Positions 55,594 to 64,000 of a DNA stretch of 64,000 nt are shown one piece after another. Position 1 is the first letter of the stretch. Every line of letters starts with the position of its first letter. The position numbers and the translations under genes are program-made. The stretch is from Mariniphaga sediminis. Its GTDB lineage: Bacteria > Bacteroidota > Bacteroidia > Bacteroidales > Prolixibacteraceae. Below the pieces are notes generated by a model. The model was not told the DNA's origin. It saw only the letters and a list, made by a program, of their open reading frames with translations, and did not search any database. The stretch is taken from the NCBI RefSeq assembly GCF_003573545.1, contig NZ_QWET01000012.1, positions 62,001-126,000 on the forward strand, written 5' to 3'.

Positions 55594-56583
55594 CTAAAAA
55601 GAATTTCGTTTTATCAATTTTATCGGTATTATTTTTTGAACGGAGATCCGGTTCTTTATAAAAGCTGCCATCTCAGCCGCCATTTCCCCAAAGTTGCAGG
55701 AGATAACAGTAATTCCGTTTCTGATGACTTCTTTCAGAGGGGTTTCGTTATACGAAAGAACCCCCACATCGCGGCCTGGTTCCCAACCTCTTATTTTACA
55801 AACCTTGAGTAGTTTCACCAGGTCGGAATCGTCGATGACCAAAAAAGCATCTCCTTTCCCGATTTCCTTGTTCTCCAGTGAATTCACTATTTTATGCGGA
55901 ACGGAAAAATCATTGCAAAACTGCAAAAACGCATTTTTTAGAGTTTCCGGATGTCCCCCTTTTTCCGGAAAACTTAATTGCACATTTCTGTATTTTGCAA
56001 TCTGTTCTTTTGCTGAGCATAACGACTGATAAGTGCCCTCAAAAAAATCCTGGACAATCGTATTGTATTTATTCCCTAACCGGTCGTTTCGGGAAATAAT
56101 CAAAACTTTACCTGCCGGTATCCGGCCAATTATATTCGAAACTTTAGGATGATTAAAAGAAGAAATAATATACATATCATAGTCCGAAATATTTCGGCTG
56201 ATAATCAATTCAAGAATTTTCGGATTATAGTGATGAAAATAAATTTCGATCTCACACAACCCTTCTACCTGTTTCCGGAATTCATTGTAGAGTATTTCAA
56301 AATGAGCTTCAAAACTATGCAAAAGCAATAACACTTTGAGCTTTGCATTCGGTTGTCGGTCAACCACAAAGAAGCCTCTTCGGTGATGCGATTCAATAAA
56401 CCCCTGATCGGCAAGCTTTTGGTAGGCCCGGACAACCGTTTTCCGTGCAACATTGTATCTTTCAGAGGCAGCATTAATGCTTGGTATTGCCTGTCCTTTT
56501 GCCAGACTACCTTCCCGAATTTGATCAATGATTTCAGCTACTATCCTGTCTGATTTCGACGGTGTCCCAAATTGTCGGTTCAT
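55594..56583 (-). CDS. GntR-family regulator with LacI-type sensor domain
   Basis: A 329-residue regulator. A winged helix at about 10-75 has the GntR pattern IREGSLAKGQAIPSINAASERYNVARKTVVRAYQKLADQGFIE, here split by the signal-free start. Residues ~80-320 form a periplasmic-binding-protein-like sensor as in LacI (VLLLLHSFEAHFEILYNEF ... GVLSYNETPLKEVI). It would bind a small carbohydrate-like effector and control the operon it heads. The ATG at 56583 is used because the longer frame begins with TTG. A perfect 17-bp palindrome about 70 bp upstream is its likely operator. Confidence 0.88.
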   Translation of the reverse strand: MNRQFGTPSKSDRIVAEIIDQIREGSLAKGQAIPSINAASERYNVARKTVVRAYQKLADQGFIESHHRRGFFVVDRQPNAKLKVLLLLHSFEAHFEILYNEFRKQVEGLCEIEIYFHHYNPKILELIISRNISDYDMYIISSFNHPKVSNIIGRIPAGKVLIISRNDRLGNKYNTIVQDFFEGTYQSLCSAKEQIAKYRNVQLSFPEKGGHPETLKNAFLQFCNDFSVPHKIVNSLENKEIGKGDAFLVIDDSDLVKLLKVCKIRGWEPGRDVGVLSYNETPLKEVIRNGITVISCNFGEMAAEMAAFIKNRISVQKIIPIKLIKRNSF

Positions 56584-56648
56584 ATAGTTATCAGGTTGAT
56601 AAAGGGAAGCCAAATCTATACTACAAAAAATAAACTGTGCTACCCTGT

Positions 56649-56665
56649 TATACTTTTCAAGTATA
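56649..56665. promoter_or_regulatory. Candidate GntR operator palindrome
   Basis: TATACTT-TTC-AAGTATA is a perfect 17-bp inverted repeat 66 bp upstream of the gntR start, with a second TATACTT half-site at 56691-56697. Its size and position suit autoregulation by the GntR-type protein. A minus-strand TAGATTTG (56618-56611) -7-like element lies between it and the start codon. Confidence 0.5.
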
Positions 56666-56839
56666 TGAATTTAATAGATTTAAAAAAACATATACTTATA
56701 ATTTAGAATGATTTTAAACTAAAAAAAGAAGGCTCAATGACCTTTTCTAAAACATGCTTTTCTGTTGCCATTTATCGTAACTTTTTGTGCATAAAACAGG
56801 TAAAATCGATAAACTTCTGTTCAATAAATAAAAAAAGCC

Positions 56840-57535
56840 ATGAAACCGGGAAAAACATTAAAAGTTTGCGGGTCGATCACAAAAAAGGAATCCCTGGCAA
56901 AATTCACGGGCAGTGTACTGGATCATACCACGGTAGCCGAGGCCGACCACCCCTACTCCGGTTACTATGGACGGATTCCTGACAAGCCAAAGCCCAACTC
57001 TCTCTTCCTGTTTACCGAGAGGTATTACACCCTTGAGGAAGCGCTCAGATTAACTCAAAACATTGACATCTGTGCTAAAAACAAGGTGAATGTAGCCAGT
57101 GCAATATTTCTTTTAAAAAATCACCGGGTACCTGCTATTCGCATTCGCAATTTTCCTGATTACCAACACGTGGGAATGTTGCAGCAATGTTATATCAATC
57201 AGGGAGTCAGGTTCTCACGAAAGGTAGACCTTGAAAACGAGGCTGTGGTCACAGTAAACAAATGCTTCTTACTGAAAAGTACAGACGATGGGCTCTACTC
57301 CGATAAGAATGAAAAAAACGAAGGGTACATCAAGGTACCCAAACGCCTTGAATTACTAAAATTTGAGGAATTGTTCCAAAACGTTCGAAACAACAGCAAC
57401 TGCCTGCTTTTTGACGCTGCCATGGGAGGATTTATTATTGACGGGTTTGTGGAGGATATTATCCGGATTTATTCCGACCACCTCAATACAGACCTGTTAA
57501 AATGTATCAAAACCCAGATTCTTAAATGGATGTAG
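56840..57535 (+). CDS. Conserved-looking protein of unknown function
   Basis: A 231-residue soluble protein starting MKPGKTLKVCGSITKKES. It has a mixed alpha/beta composition, no signal peptide and no transmembrane segment. Notable segments are YYTLEEALRLTQNID and FFDAAMGG-like LLFDAAMGGFIIDG. The ATG start and codon use are sound. I do not recognise a family. It lies divergently from the GntR operon across a 256-bp gap, and convergently with the repeat protein (33 bp between stops). Confidence 0.65.
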   Translation: MKPGKTLKVCGSITKKESLAKFTGSVLDHTTVAEADHPYSGYYGRIPDKPKPNSLFLFTERYYTLEEALRLTQNIDICAKNKVNVASAIFLLKNHRVPAIRIRNFPDYQHVGMLQQCYINQGVRFSRKVDLENEAVVTVNKCFLLKSTDDGLYSDKNEKNEGYIKVPKRLELLKFEELFQNVRNNSNCLLFDAAMGGFIIDGFVEDIIRIYSDHLNTDLLKCIKTQILKWM

Positions 57536-57568
57536 AAAAATGAACCTCGCAGGAACTTCTTCTGTATC

Positions 57569-60500
57569 TTACTTAAGTTCATTTTCAATCTTCAGAAGCC
57601 CCTCTTTTGCGGTCTCATCATCGGGCCGTAATTCCAAAGCCTTTTTGTACCAAAAGCGGGCAACGTTGTAATTTCCATTCTCAAAAGCTGCTGTTGCTTT
57701 CTGTATATGACTGTTGAACTGTTCTCCTGAACGACCGGCCATTCGTTCGGCAATCAGGTTGGCAATGGCCTGTAGCTGTTCTTTCGGATAACCTTCATTG
57801 GGTTTAACTGAAAGCGCACGGTTATACCAGCCGCGGGAAACCGCCAATTGATTTGCTCGGAACGTAGAGTCTGCCAGATCCACAAAACTTTGGTAATCGC
57901 GGTCGCGCTGACTTAGCAGTAATCCGCCCACCAGTTTGTTAATTTCGGCTATCCTTTGAGGAGGATATGCTTCTTCCGGTTTTACATCCCAGGCCTTGTA
58001 ATACCAGGCACGGGAAACATTGTAACGCTTGTTATCAAAAAATCCGTCTGCCAGGGAAATGTATTCATTATACAACTGATCCAATCCTGCATCGCTCATT
58101 TCCTGCCGTTCACTCATTTGCTGACGGCGCTGCTCAATTTCAGCTTGCCGCCGTTCCATATCTTCTGCCGCGCGTTGCTCTGCCAGCGCACGTTCCTGCT
58201 GCTGCATCAAAAGATTATCAATTTTCTCAATTTGACTTCGTGGATAGCTTTCATTCGGTTTTAAACCCAGCGCCTTTTCGTATTCCGATTTTGCTTCACT
58301 CCACGCCTCCGTGCGGAAATGCCCGTCGGCTGCCAAAACAATAGTCCGGTATTCTTCATCCAGCTTTTGCTGTTCCAGGATACGATCTATTTCAGCAATC
58401 TTCTCTCGCGGATAATCTTCTTCTTTCATTTCCAATGCTTTCGAATAATTTATCCGCGACTCGCTGTAATTTCGTGCATTGAACTGTTGATCAGCCAAAC
58501 GAATAGCATTTTGATATTCCCTGTTTATTCGATCCTGCTCCTGTTGGGCCAACTCCATTTGCTGCAAAATATCTCTAATCTCATCTATCCGTTGCTGCGG
58601 GTAGGCCTCTTCCTGTTTCACCTGTAAGGCCGACTGGTAAGCATTTCGTGAAGGTTCGTATTCTTTCAGGGAGAACAGGCTGTCGCCACGGGAAACAGCC
58701 ACACTGTACTGCCGGTCTTTTTCTGCCTGTAAAGCAGCCAGGCGGGCCTGCTCTGCGGCCTCGGCTTCGGCCGTCAGACGGGCACGGGTTTCCACAATGC
58801 TGTCGATTTTAGCCAGCTGTTCCGACGGGTAAGTTTCTGACGGTTTGGCCTGCTGTGCGGCGGTGTATCCGGCTTTTGCCTCATCAAATGCTTCACGTTG
58901 GAATTCCCGATCTGCACGAGTGATGGCCGCATCATAAGCTTCCTGCGCGCTAGCCAATTGGGCCACTATCTGGTCAATCTCATCAATCCGTTGTTGTGGG
59001 TAGGTCTCTTCCGGCTTTACCTGCAATGCCGACTGGTAAGCTGTCCGTGAAGGTTCGTATTCGTTCAGGGAGAACAGGCTGTCGCCACGGGAAACGGCCA
59101 CTGTGTACTGCCGGTCTTTTTCTGCCTGCAACGCAGCAAGGCGGGCCTGCTCTGCGGCCTCGGCTTCGGCAGCCAGACGGGCGCGGGTTTCCACAATGCT
59201 GTCGATTTTGGCCAGTTGTTCCGACGGGTAAGTTTCTGATGGCTTGGCCTGCTGTGCGGCGGTGTATCCGGCTTTTGCCTCATCAAATGCTTCACGCTGG
59301 AAATCCCGGTCTGCACGAGTGATGGCTGCATCATAAGCTTCCTGTGCGCTAGCCAATTGGGCCACTATCTGGTCAATCTCATCAATCCGTTGTTGTGGGT
59401 AGGTTTCTTCCGGCTTTACCTGCAATGCCGACTGGTAAGCTGTCCGTGAAGGTTCGTATTCTTTCAGGGTGAACAGGCTGTCGCCACGGGAAACGGCCAC
59501 TCTGTACTGCCGGTCTTTTTCTGCCTGTAAAGCAGCCAGGCGGGCCTGCTCTGCGGCCTCGGCTTCGGCTGCCAGACGGGCACGGGTTTCCACAATGCTG
59601 TCGATTTTAGCCAGCTGCTCCGACGGGTAAGTTTCTGACGGTTTGGCCTGCTGTGCGGTGGTGTATCCGGCTTTTGCCTCATCAAATGCTTCGCGCTGGA
59701 AGTCCCGGTCGGCGCGGGCGATGGCAGCATCATAAGCTTCCTGCGCACCAGCCAGTTGGGCCACTATCTGGTCAATCTCATCAACACGTTGTTGTGGATA
59801 AGTTTCTTCCGGTTTCACCTGCAATGCCGACTGGTAAGCAGTTCGTGAAGGTTCGTATTCTTTCAGGGTGAACAGGCTGTCACCACGGGAAACGGCAACA
59901 GTGTACTGCCGGTCTTTTTCTGCCTGCAACGCAGCCAGGCGAGCCTGCTCTGCGGCTTCGGCTTCGGCAGTCAGACGGGCACGGGTTTCCACAATGCTGT
60001 CGATTTTAGCCAGCTGTTCCGATGGGTAGGTTTCTGACGGCTTGGCCTGCTGTGCGGTGGTGTAACCGGCTTTTGCCTCATCAAATGCTTCGCGCTGGAA
60101 GTCCCGGTCTGCACGGGCGATAGCTGCATCATAAGCTGCCTGCGCGCTAGCCAATTGGACCACTATCTGGTCAATCTCATCAATACGTTGCTGCGGGTAG
60201 GTCTCTTCCGGTTTTACCTGCAATGCCGACTGGTAAGCTGTCCGTGAAGGTTCGTATTCTTTCAGGGTGAACAGGCTGTCGCCACGGGAAACGGCAACAG
60301 TGTACTGCCGGTCTTTTTCTGCCTGCAATGCGGCAAGTTTAGCTTGTTCTGCAGCTGCTGCTTCCGCAGCCAGACGGGCGCGGGTTTCCACAATGCTGTC
60401 GATTTTAGCCAGCTGTTCCGATGGGTAGGTTTCTAACGGCTTGGCCTGCTGTGCGGCGGTGTAACCGGCTTTCGCCTCATCAAATGCTTCACGCTGGAAA

Positions 60501-62614
60501 TCCCGGTCTGCGCGGGCGATAGCTGCATCATAAGATTCCTGTGCGGCTTGCCTGCTGCTGATCATTCCCCTGATTTCCTCAATCCGCGTAATGGGATATT
60601 GCTCCTGAGGTTTTACATCGAGCGCCTCCCTGAATTTCCCGACTGCTGCCACCAACTCATCGTTTTCAGCAAGGCGATCTGCTTCATCAATGGTTTGCTT
60701 ATACTTTTCTTCGAGTGCCAGTTTTTCAGCTTCGAGACGTGCGAGTTCTGCGGCTTCGGCTTCGGCAGCCAGACGGGCGCGGGTTTCCACAATGCTGTCG
60801 ATTTTAGCCAGCTGTTCCGACGGGTAGGTTTCTGACGGTTTGGCCTGCTGTGCGGTGGTGTAACCGGCTTTCGCCTCATCAAATGCTTCACGCTGGAAAT
60901 CCCGGTCTGCGCGGGCGATAGCTGCATCATAAGTTTCCTGTGCGGCTTGCCTGCTGCTGATCATTCCCCTGATTTCCTCAATCCGCGTAATGGGATATTG
61001 CTCCTGAGGTTTTACATCGAGCGCCTCCCTGAATTTCCCGACTGCAGCCACCAACTCATCGTTTTCAGCAAGGCGATCCGCTTCATCAATGGTTTGCTTA
61101 TACTTTTCTTCGAGTGCCAATTTTTCAGCTTCGAGACGAGCGAGTTCTGCAGCCTCTGCTTCAGCCTTCAACCGGGCTTCTTCAGCAAAAATTTCATTTA
61201 TTCTCTCTATTTGTTTCTGTGGATATTCTTCAGAAGGTAACAATTCAGTTGCGTGTTCATATTCGGCCAGCGCCTCCGGATATTGTTTCCGTTGAAATGC
61301 CCGGTCGGCTGTTTTTATCCGCCGATCATACAACGTACGGTTAGCCAGCTCGTTCATCAAGTCCTTAATCTCCTGAATCCTTTGCGTGGCAACATTGTCA
61401 CCCGGTTTGTATGTCAGTGCATTTTCATAAAAGGAAATGGCCCGTTCGTAGAACTGCTTTTCGAAATTCACCTCCGCCTGAAAAATGGATTCCTCATAAC
61501 TTTTCAGTTTTTCGGCATTTTCTGACTGCTTTGCCAGAATATCATTTATCTCACTGATTTTTTGTCTTGGGTACGCTTCATTTTCTCTCAGTTGCAATGC
61601 CTGTTCATACGCATTCTTTGCATCAACATAGAGCAACTCTTTAAACGAATTGTCGGCCTGTGCAATCAAATTTTGATATTCCTGTTCTGCCTGTTGCTGT
61701 TTGATAATGGCATTGATCTCTTCTACTCTTTGTTGCGCATGGCGGTTTGCAGGATCCACAGACAAAGCTCTCCGGTAGGCATTGCGGGCTTCGGAATATT
61801 TTTTTTCAGCATATAATGCATCGGCCCGGCCTATTAATTTCTCCAACCTTTCAGCCAGCGCCGTTTGCATCTCTTCGGCCACCATTAGCAAACCAAGTAA
61901 ATCGTTGATTTCGGCAATGCGATCTTTCGGATATTGTTCTTTGGGAAAAATCTTACTGGCTGCCTTGTAACCGTCCAACGCTGAAAGAAATTCCTCTTTT
62001 TGATATTCAACTTCTGCCTCTTTTATCAATTGATCGTACTCTTTTCTGAGTTCTGCCAACTCTGCCTTGGTAAGGTTCGCCAGGAAATCGGCTTCCTTTC
62101 CAATCCGCTGAGATTGCAGAATGGCCTGATCGATCAGGTGTTTAATCTGCGCTTCATTGTAATACAGATCAGAAATAAAATTATCCACCTGTTTACTGTA
62201 GTAAATTTTCATCACTGTGTTTTCGGAGAAAGTGCGATCGATGCCGGGGATTTCCGTAAACAATTTGATATTTACCGGAAACGGCGGGAAAAGCGGATCT
62301 GAGAGTAATACCTCACGCGGAACATTCGTATTGACCACGATCTTTTGCGGGAAATTTCCATCCCTGGAAAAAACAAGGGTAAATTCATGACTGTAATTCA
62401 ATTCCACCCGGTAGTTTCCGTTGGGGCCGATTCCATAATTATCAAGACGGCGTCCGTCCCGGTACATTTGAATCACTGCTCCCTCCACCGAACCTTCCTC
62501 CACACTTACCGTTCCTTCTACGGTAAGACCGTTGCTTCTCTGTGCAATCAAGGAAAGTTCAAAACAAGTCAGGAAATAAATGAAAAATATGATTTTCAGA
62601 TACATTCGTTTCAT
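57569..62614 (-). CDS. Giant exported TPR-like repeat protein with carboxypeptidase-regulatory-type N-terminus
   Basis: A 1681-residue protein. A Sec signal peptide (about 1-25) precedes a short beta domain of the CarboxypepD-regulatory/PEGA type (about 30-110). A very long array of TPR-like helical hairpins separated by Glu/Ala-rich coiled-coil segments follows. Residues ~470-1350 hold near-identical 133-residue units, each with two hairpins (e.g. GDSLFTLKEYEPSRTAYQSA and ADRDFQREAFDEAKAGYT). The C-terminus (1350-1681) holds more diverged repeats. It should be periplasmic or surface-exposed and act as a scaffold. I know no exact family name. No T9SS tail is visible. Confidence 0.75.
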   Translation of the reverse strand: MKRMYLKIIFFIYFLTCFELSLIAQRSNGLTVEGTVSVEEGSVEGAVIQMYRDGRRLDNYGIGPNGNYRVELNYSHEFTLVFSRDGNFPQKIVVNTNVPREVLLSDPLFPPFPVNIKLFTEIPGIDRTFSENTVMKIYYSKQVDNFISDLYYNEAQIKHLIDQAILQSQRIGKEADFLANLTKAELAELRKEYDQLIKEAEVEYQKEEFLSALDGYKAASKIFPKEQYPKDRIAEINDLLGLLMVAEEMQTALAERLEKLIGRADALYAEKKYSEARNAYRRALSVDPANRHAQQRVEEINAIIKQQQAEQEYQNLIAQADNSFKELLYVDAKNAYEQALQLRENEAYPRQKISEINDILAKQSENAEKLKSYEESIFQAEVNFEKQFYERAISFYENALTYKPGDNVATQRIQEIKDLMNELANRTLYDRRIKTADRAFQRKQYPEALAEYEHATELLPSEEYPQKQIERINEIFAEEARLKAEAEAAELARLEAEKLALEEKYKQTIDEADRLAENDELVAAVGKFREALDVKPQEQYPITRIEEIRGMISSRQAAQETYDAAIARADRDFQREAFDEAKAGYTTAQQAKPSETYPSEQLAKIDSIVETRARLAAEAEAAELARLEAEKLALEEKYKQTIDEADRLAENDELVAAVGKFREALDVKPQEQYPITRIEEIRGMISSRQAAQESYDAAIARADRDFQREAFDEAKAGYTAAQQAKPLETYPSEQLAKIDSIVETRARLAAEAAAAEQAKLAALQAEKDRQYTVAVSRGDSLFTLKEYEPSRTAYQSALQVKPEETYPQQRIDEIDQIVVQLASAQAAYDAAIARADRDFQREAFDEAKAGYTTAQQAKPSETYPSEQLAKIDSIVETRARLTAEAEAAEQARLAALQAEKDRQYTVAVSRGDSLFTLKEYEPSRTAYQSALQVKPEETYPQQRVDEIDQIVAQLAGAQEAYDAAIARADRDFQREAFDEAKAGYTTAQQAKPSETYPSEQLAKIDSIVETRARLAAEAEAAEQARLAALQAEKDRQYRVAVSRGDSLFTLKEYEPSRTAYQSALQVKPEETYPQQRIDEIDQIVAQLASAQEAYDAAITRADRDFQREAFDEAKAGYTAAQQAKPSETYPSEQLAKIDSIVETRARLAAEAEAAEQARLAALQAEKDRQYTVAVSRGDSLFSLNEYEPSRTAYQSALQVKPEETYPQQRIDEIDQIVAQLASAQEAYDAAITRADREFQREAFDEAKAGYTAAQQAKPSETYPSEQLAKIDSIVETRARLTAEAEAAEQARLAALQAEKDRQYSVAVSRGDSLFSLKEYEPSRNAYQSALQVKQEEAYPQQRIDEIRDILQQMELAQQEQDRINREYQNAIRLADQQFNARNYSESRINYSKALEMKEEDYPREKIAEIDRILEQQKLDEEYRTIVLAADGHFRTEAWSEAKSEYEKALGLKPNESYPRSQIEKIDNLLMQQQERALAEQRAAEDMERRQAEIEQRRQQMSERQEMSDAGLDQLYNEYISLADGFFDNKRYNVSRAWYYKAWDVKPEEAYPPQRIAEINKLVGGLLLSQRDRDYQSFVDLADSTFRANQLAVSRGWYNRALSVKPNEGYPKEQLQAIANLIAERMAGRSGEQFNSHIQKATAAFENGNYNVARFWYKKALELRPDDETAKEGLLKIENELK
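58600..61200 (-). repeat. 399-bp tandem DNA repeat inside the giant TPR gene
   Basis: A marker sequence recurs at 58706, 59105, 59504, 59903 and 60302, and another at 60542 and 60941; every spacing is exactly 399 bp (133 codons). The second half of the unit (REAFDEAKAGY) is present six times. The first half occurs as five copies of one type and two of another. Near-identity at DNA level points to recent expansion or concerted evolution. Confidence 0.93.
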
Positions 62615-62924
62615 ACATACAAACCTTCAATAAAACCAAAACGAAAATAGAAACAATTAATTATTTTTTTGTTTTAATTTGGGTAAATGATTTTTTCCTA
62701 ATGTTGTATTTACTTCAGAAAAATAAAATCCAGGCCTGTAACTATCTCATTTTTTGTCGGTATAACGAGACCTCAAAACCCTGTCAATATTCTCCAAAAG
62801 AAATTTCTCTTTAGTCCGGATAGTTGAAATATTACCTTACTTAACTGACTTTATAAAGATTGTATAATCAGATATTGCAGAGAATCCATTACATTGCAAC
62901 AATTAACTGAACAACTGTTTTTGA
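62615..62924. other. Divergent intergenic region
   Basis: A 310-bp AT-rich gap between the start of the giant repeat protein and the start of the antiporter gene. It must hold both promoters, but no full TTTG/TAnnTTTG pair could be placed. No repeats or RNA genes are seen. Confidence 0.4.
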
Positions 62925-64000
62925 ATGAAGCGTGAAGCAAGCCTGTTTACAGCGATTTTTCCTATCCTGATACTGATTGTCCTGTTAACTTCCAATGTAA
63001 TCCTGTTTGACGATACATTGTCAGGCTCCAACCAGATTGCCCTGTTGCTGGCTGCTTCCCTGGCAGGAATTATTTCTATCCGGCTGGGAGTTTCGTGGAA
63101 TAAAATCAGGGAAAAAATTGTAAGCACCATTGGTTCGGCAATGCCTTCCATTTTAATTCTATTGCTGATTGGTTCACTTGCCGGAACATGGATGATTAGT
63201 GGCGTGGTTCCCGCCATGATATATTACGGGCTGGACATCATTAGCCCTAAAATGTTCCTGTTCACGGCTGTGGTGGTGAGCTCCATTGTAAGTGTGGGCA
63301 CCGGCAGTTCGTGGTCTACCATTGCCACCATTGGTGTGGCATTACTGGGAATTGGCAAAGCACTGGGAATAAACGAAGCAGTGGTGGCAGGGGCTATCAT
63401 TAGCGGAGCATATTTTGGCGATAAAATTTCTCCCCTGAGCGACACAACCAACCTGGCTCCTGCCATGGCCGGAACCGATTTGTTCACCCACATAAAATAC
63501 ATGTTTTACACGACCGTTCCTTCGATGACCCTGACCCTGATTATTTTCCTTGCCATCGGGCTCAGTAGTGACTACACCAGCGCCCTGGGAAATATTGAAA
63601 CGGTAAAGGCAACTATCGACGGTACTTTTAACACCAACCCCCTGCTGTTTCTTGTGCCGGTTATTTTGATTACTATCATCATTCTGAAAGTTCCACCCCT
63701 GCCGTCATTGCTGGCAGGAACACTTCTCGGAGGCATTTTTGCCATTCTATTTCAACCCGAAATAATCAGGGAAGTTTCCGGCGTTGCTGAAGATTACCTC
63801 AAGGCATCCTACATTTCTGTAATGCAGGCCATGTTTGGCAATATATCAGTCACTACCTCCAACCAGGATGTGAACGAACTGCTGAGCACTTCGGGCATGC
63901 GGGGAATGCTTGATACCGTCTGGCTTATTCTGTCGGCTATGGTATTCGGGGGTGTGATGGAATCTGCAGGCCTGCTGCGTCGTATTACACAGCCAATTGT
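62925..64000 (+). CDS. nhaC: NhaC-type Na+/H+ antiporter, N-terminal part
   Basis: A reading frame starting ATG at 62925 (MKREASLFTAIFPILILIVL) and still open at the right edge of the window, so only ~358 residues are seen. It is a multipass protein with NhaC marks: SSIVSVGTGSSWSTIATIGVALLG and GAIISGAYFGDKISPLSDTTNLAPAM, where the conserved Asp/Ser cluster is in the ion path. It exchanges sodium for protons across the inner membrane; some members also exchange malate/lactate. The first hydrophobic helix lies at about 6-24. It is divergent from the giant repeat gene. Confidence 0.92.
   Translation, partial: MKREASLFTAIFPILILIVLLTSNVILFDDTLSGSNQIALLLAASLAGIISIRLGVSWNKIREKIVSTIGSAMPSILILLLIGSLAGTWMISGVVPAMIYYGLDIISPKMFLFTAVVVSSIVSVGTGSSWSTIATIGVALLGIGKALGINEAVVAGAIISGAYFGDKISPLSDTTNLAPAMAGTDLFTHIKYMFYTTVPSMTLTLIIFLAIGLSSDYTSALGNIETVKATIDGTFNTNPLLFLVPVILITIIILKVPPLPSLLAGTLLGGIFAILFQPEIIREVSGVAEDYLKASYISVMQAMFGNISVTTSNQDVNELLSTSGMRGMLDTVWLILSAMVFGGVMESAGLLRRITQPI

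Noticed and set aside
59065-59748. Additional proteins in other frames within the repeat region
   Set aside because: These frames arise from the 399-bp coding repeat of the giant TPR gene and have Arg/Pro-rich, shadow-type composition.

Overview
The window looks like a chromosomal segment of a Bacteroidota bacterium, most likely of the order Marinilabiliales (Prolixibacteraceae-like). That placement is inferred from gene content and style. The indicators are a sigma/anti-sigma-controlled SusC/SusD pair, a type IX secretion (T9SS) C-terminal tail, Haem_bd-domain cytochrome-like proteins, a GntR/PBP hybrid regulator, a NUDIX-type sugar regulator, weak Shine-Dalgarno signals, and promoters of the Bacteroidota type (TTTG at -33, TAnnTTTG at -7). 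There are about 50 protein genes, one tRNA, one cluster of insertion-sequence relics and no CRISPR array. Two genes are cut by the window ends: an esterase at the left and an NhaC-type antiporter at the right.

Layout. 1-4.9 kb: esterase tail, nitroreductase, small exported protein, DoxX and TauE/SafE membrane pair, a CBM9-like protein, and two small metal/Cys-type proteins (DUF5320 and a zinc-ribbon) separated by a strong terminator. 5.0-18.8 kb: the standout accessory locus. It has an ECF sigma factor, a FecR anti-sigma factor, SusC with an STN signalling domain and SusD, followed after a terminator by three exported FAD-dependent oxidoreductases and no glycoside hydrolase. 18.8-20.5 kb: a hairpin-rich repeat, a stand-alone ThrRS-type editing domain and two haem-binding-domain proteins. 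20.7-26.1 kb: a T9SS-secreted serine protease directly upstream of a BtuFCD-like ABC importer. 26.2-28.8 kb: TGS-domain nucleoside kinase, Fe superoxide dismutase and a mini winged-helix protein. 28.8-33.2 kb: a xylose operon (xylB-xylA-symporter) with a recognisable promoter overlapped by a perfect palindrome. 33.3-35.4 kb: AhpD-like protein, Crp/Fnr regulator, a tandem array of transposase 3' ends, and tRNA-Asp. 35.5-42.5 kb: phosphatase, NUDIX regulator with a dead Nudix box, Tat-exported sugar isomerase, SirB1-like protein and nucleoside phosphorylase, and a repeat-rich GH16-like protein. 42.5-51.6 kb: YhcH lipoprotein, putative GH-like lipoprotein, a glycosyltransferase coupled to a membrane protein, M16 protease and HAD phosphatase. 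51.7-56.6 kb: a tight four-gene operon (GntR regulator, ACS-type MFS transporter, UroD-like protein, Tat-exported Gfo/Idh/MocA oxidoreductase). 56.8-64 kb: an orphan 231-aa protein, a 1681-aa TPR-like protein carrying a 399-bp tandem DNA repeat, and the NhaC antiporter.

How the parts may work together. SusC/D would import a ligand through the outer membrane. The STN domain of SusC would signal through FecR to the ECF sigma factor. The three exported flavoproteins would then oxidise or otherwise transform the ligand outside the cytoplasm. This would be an oxidative rather than hydrolytic utilisation locus, and it is the best candidate here for an undescribed system. The xyl operon, the NUDIX regulator and the exported isomerase/oxidoreductase proteins point to a plant- or algal-sugar lifestyle. 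The GntR operon looks like a catabolic module for an unknown, possibly acidic or methylated, substrate.
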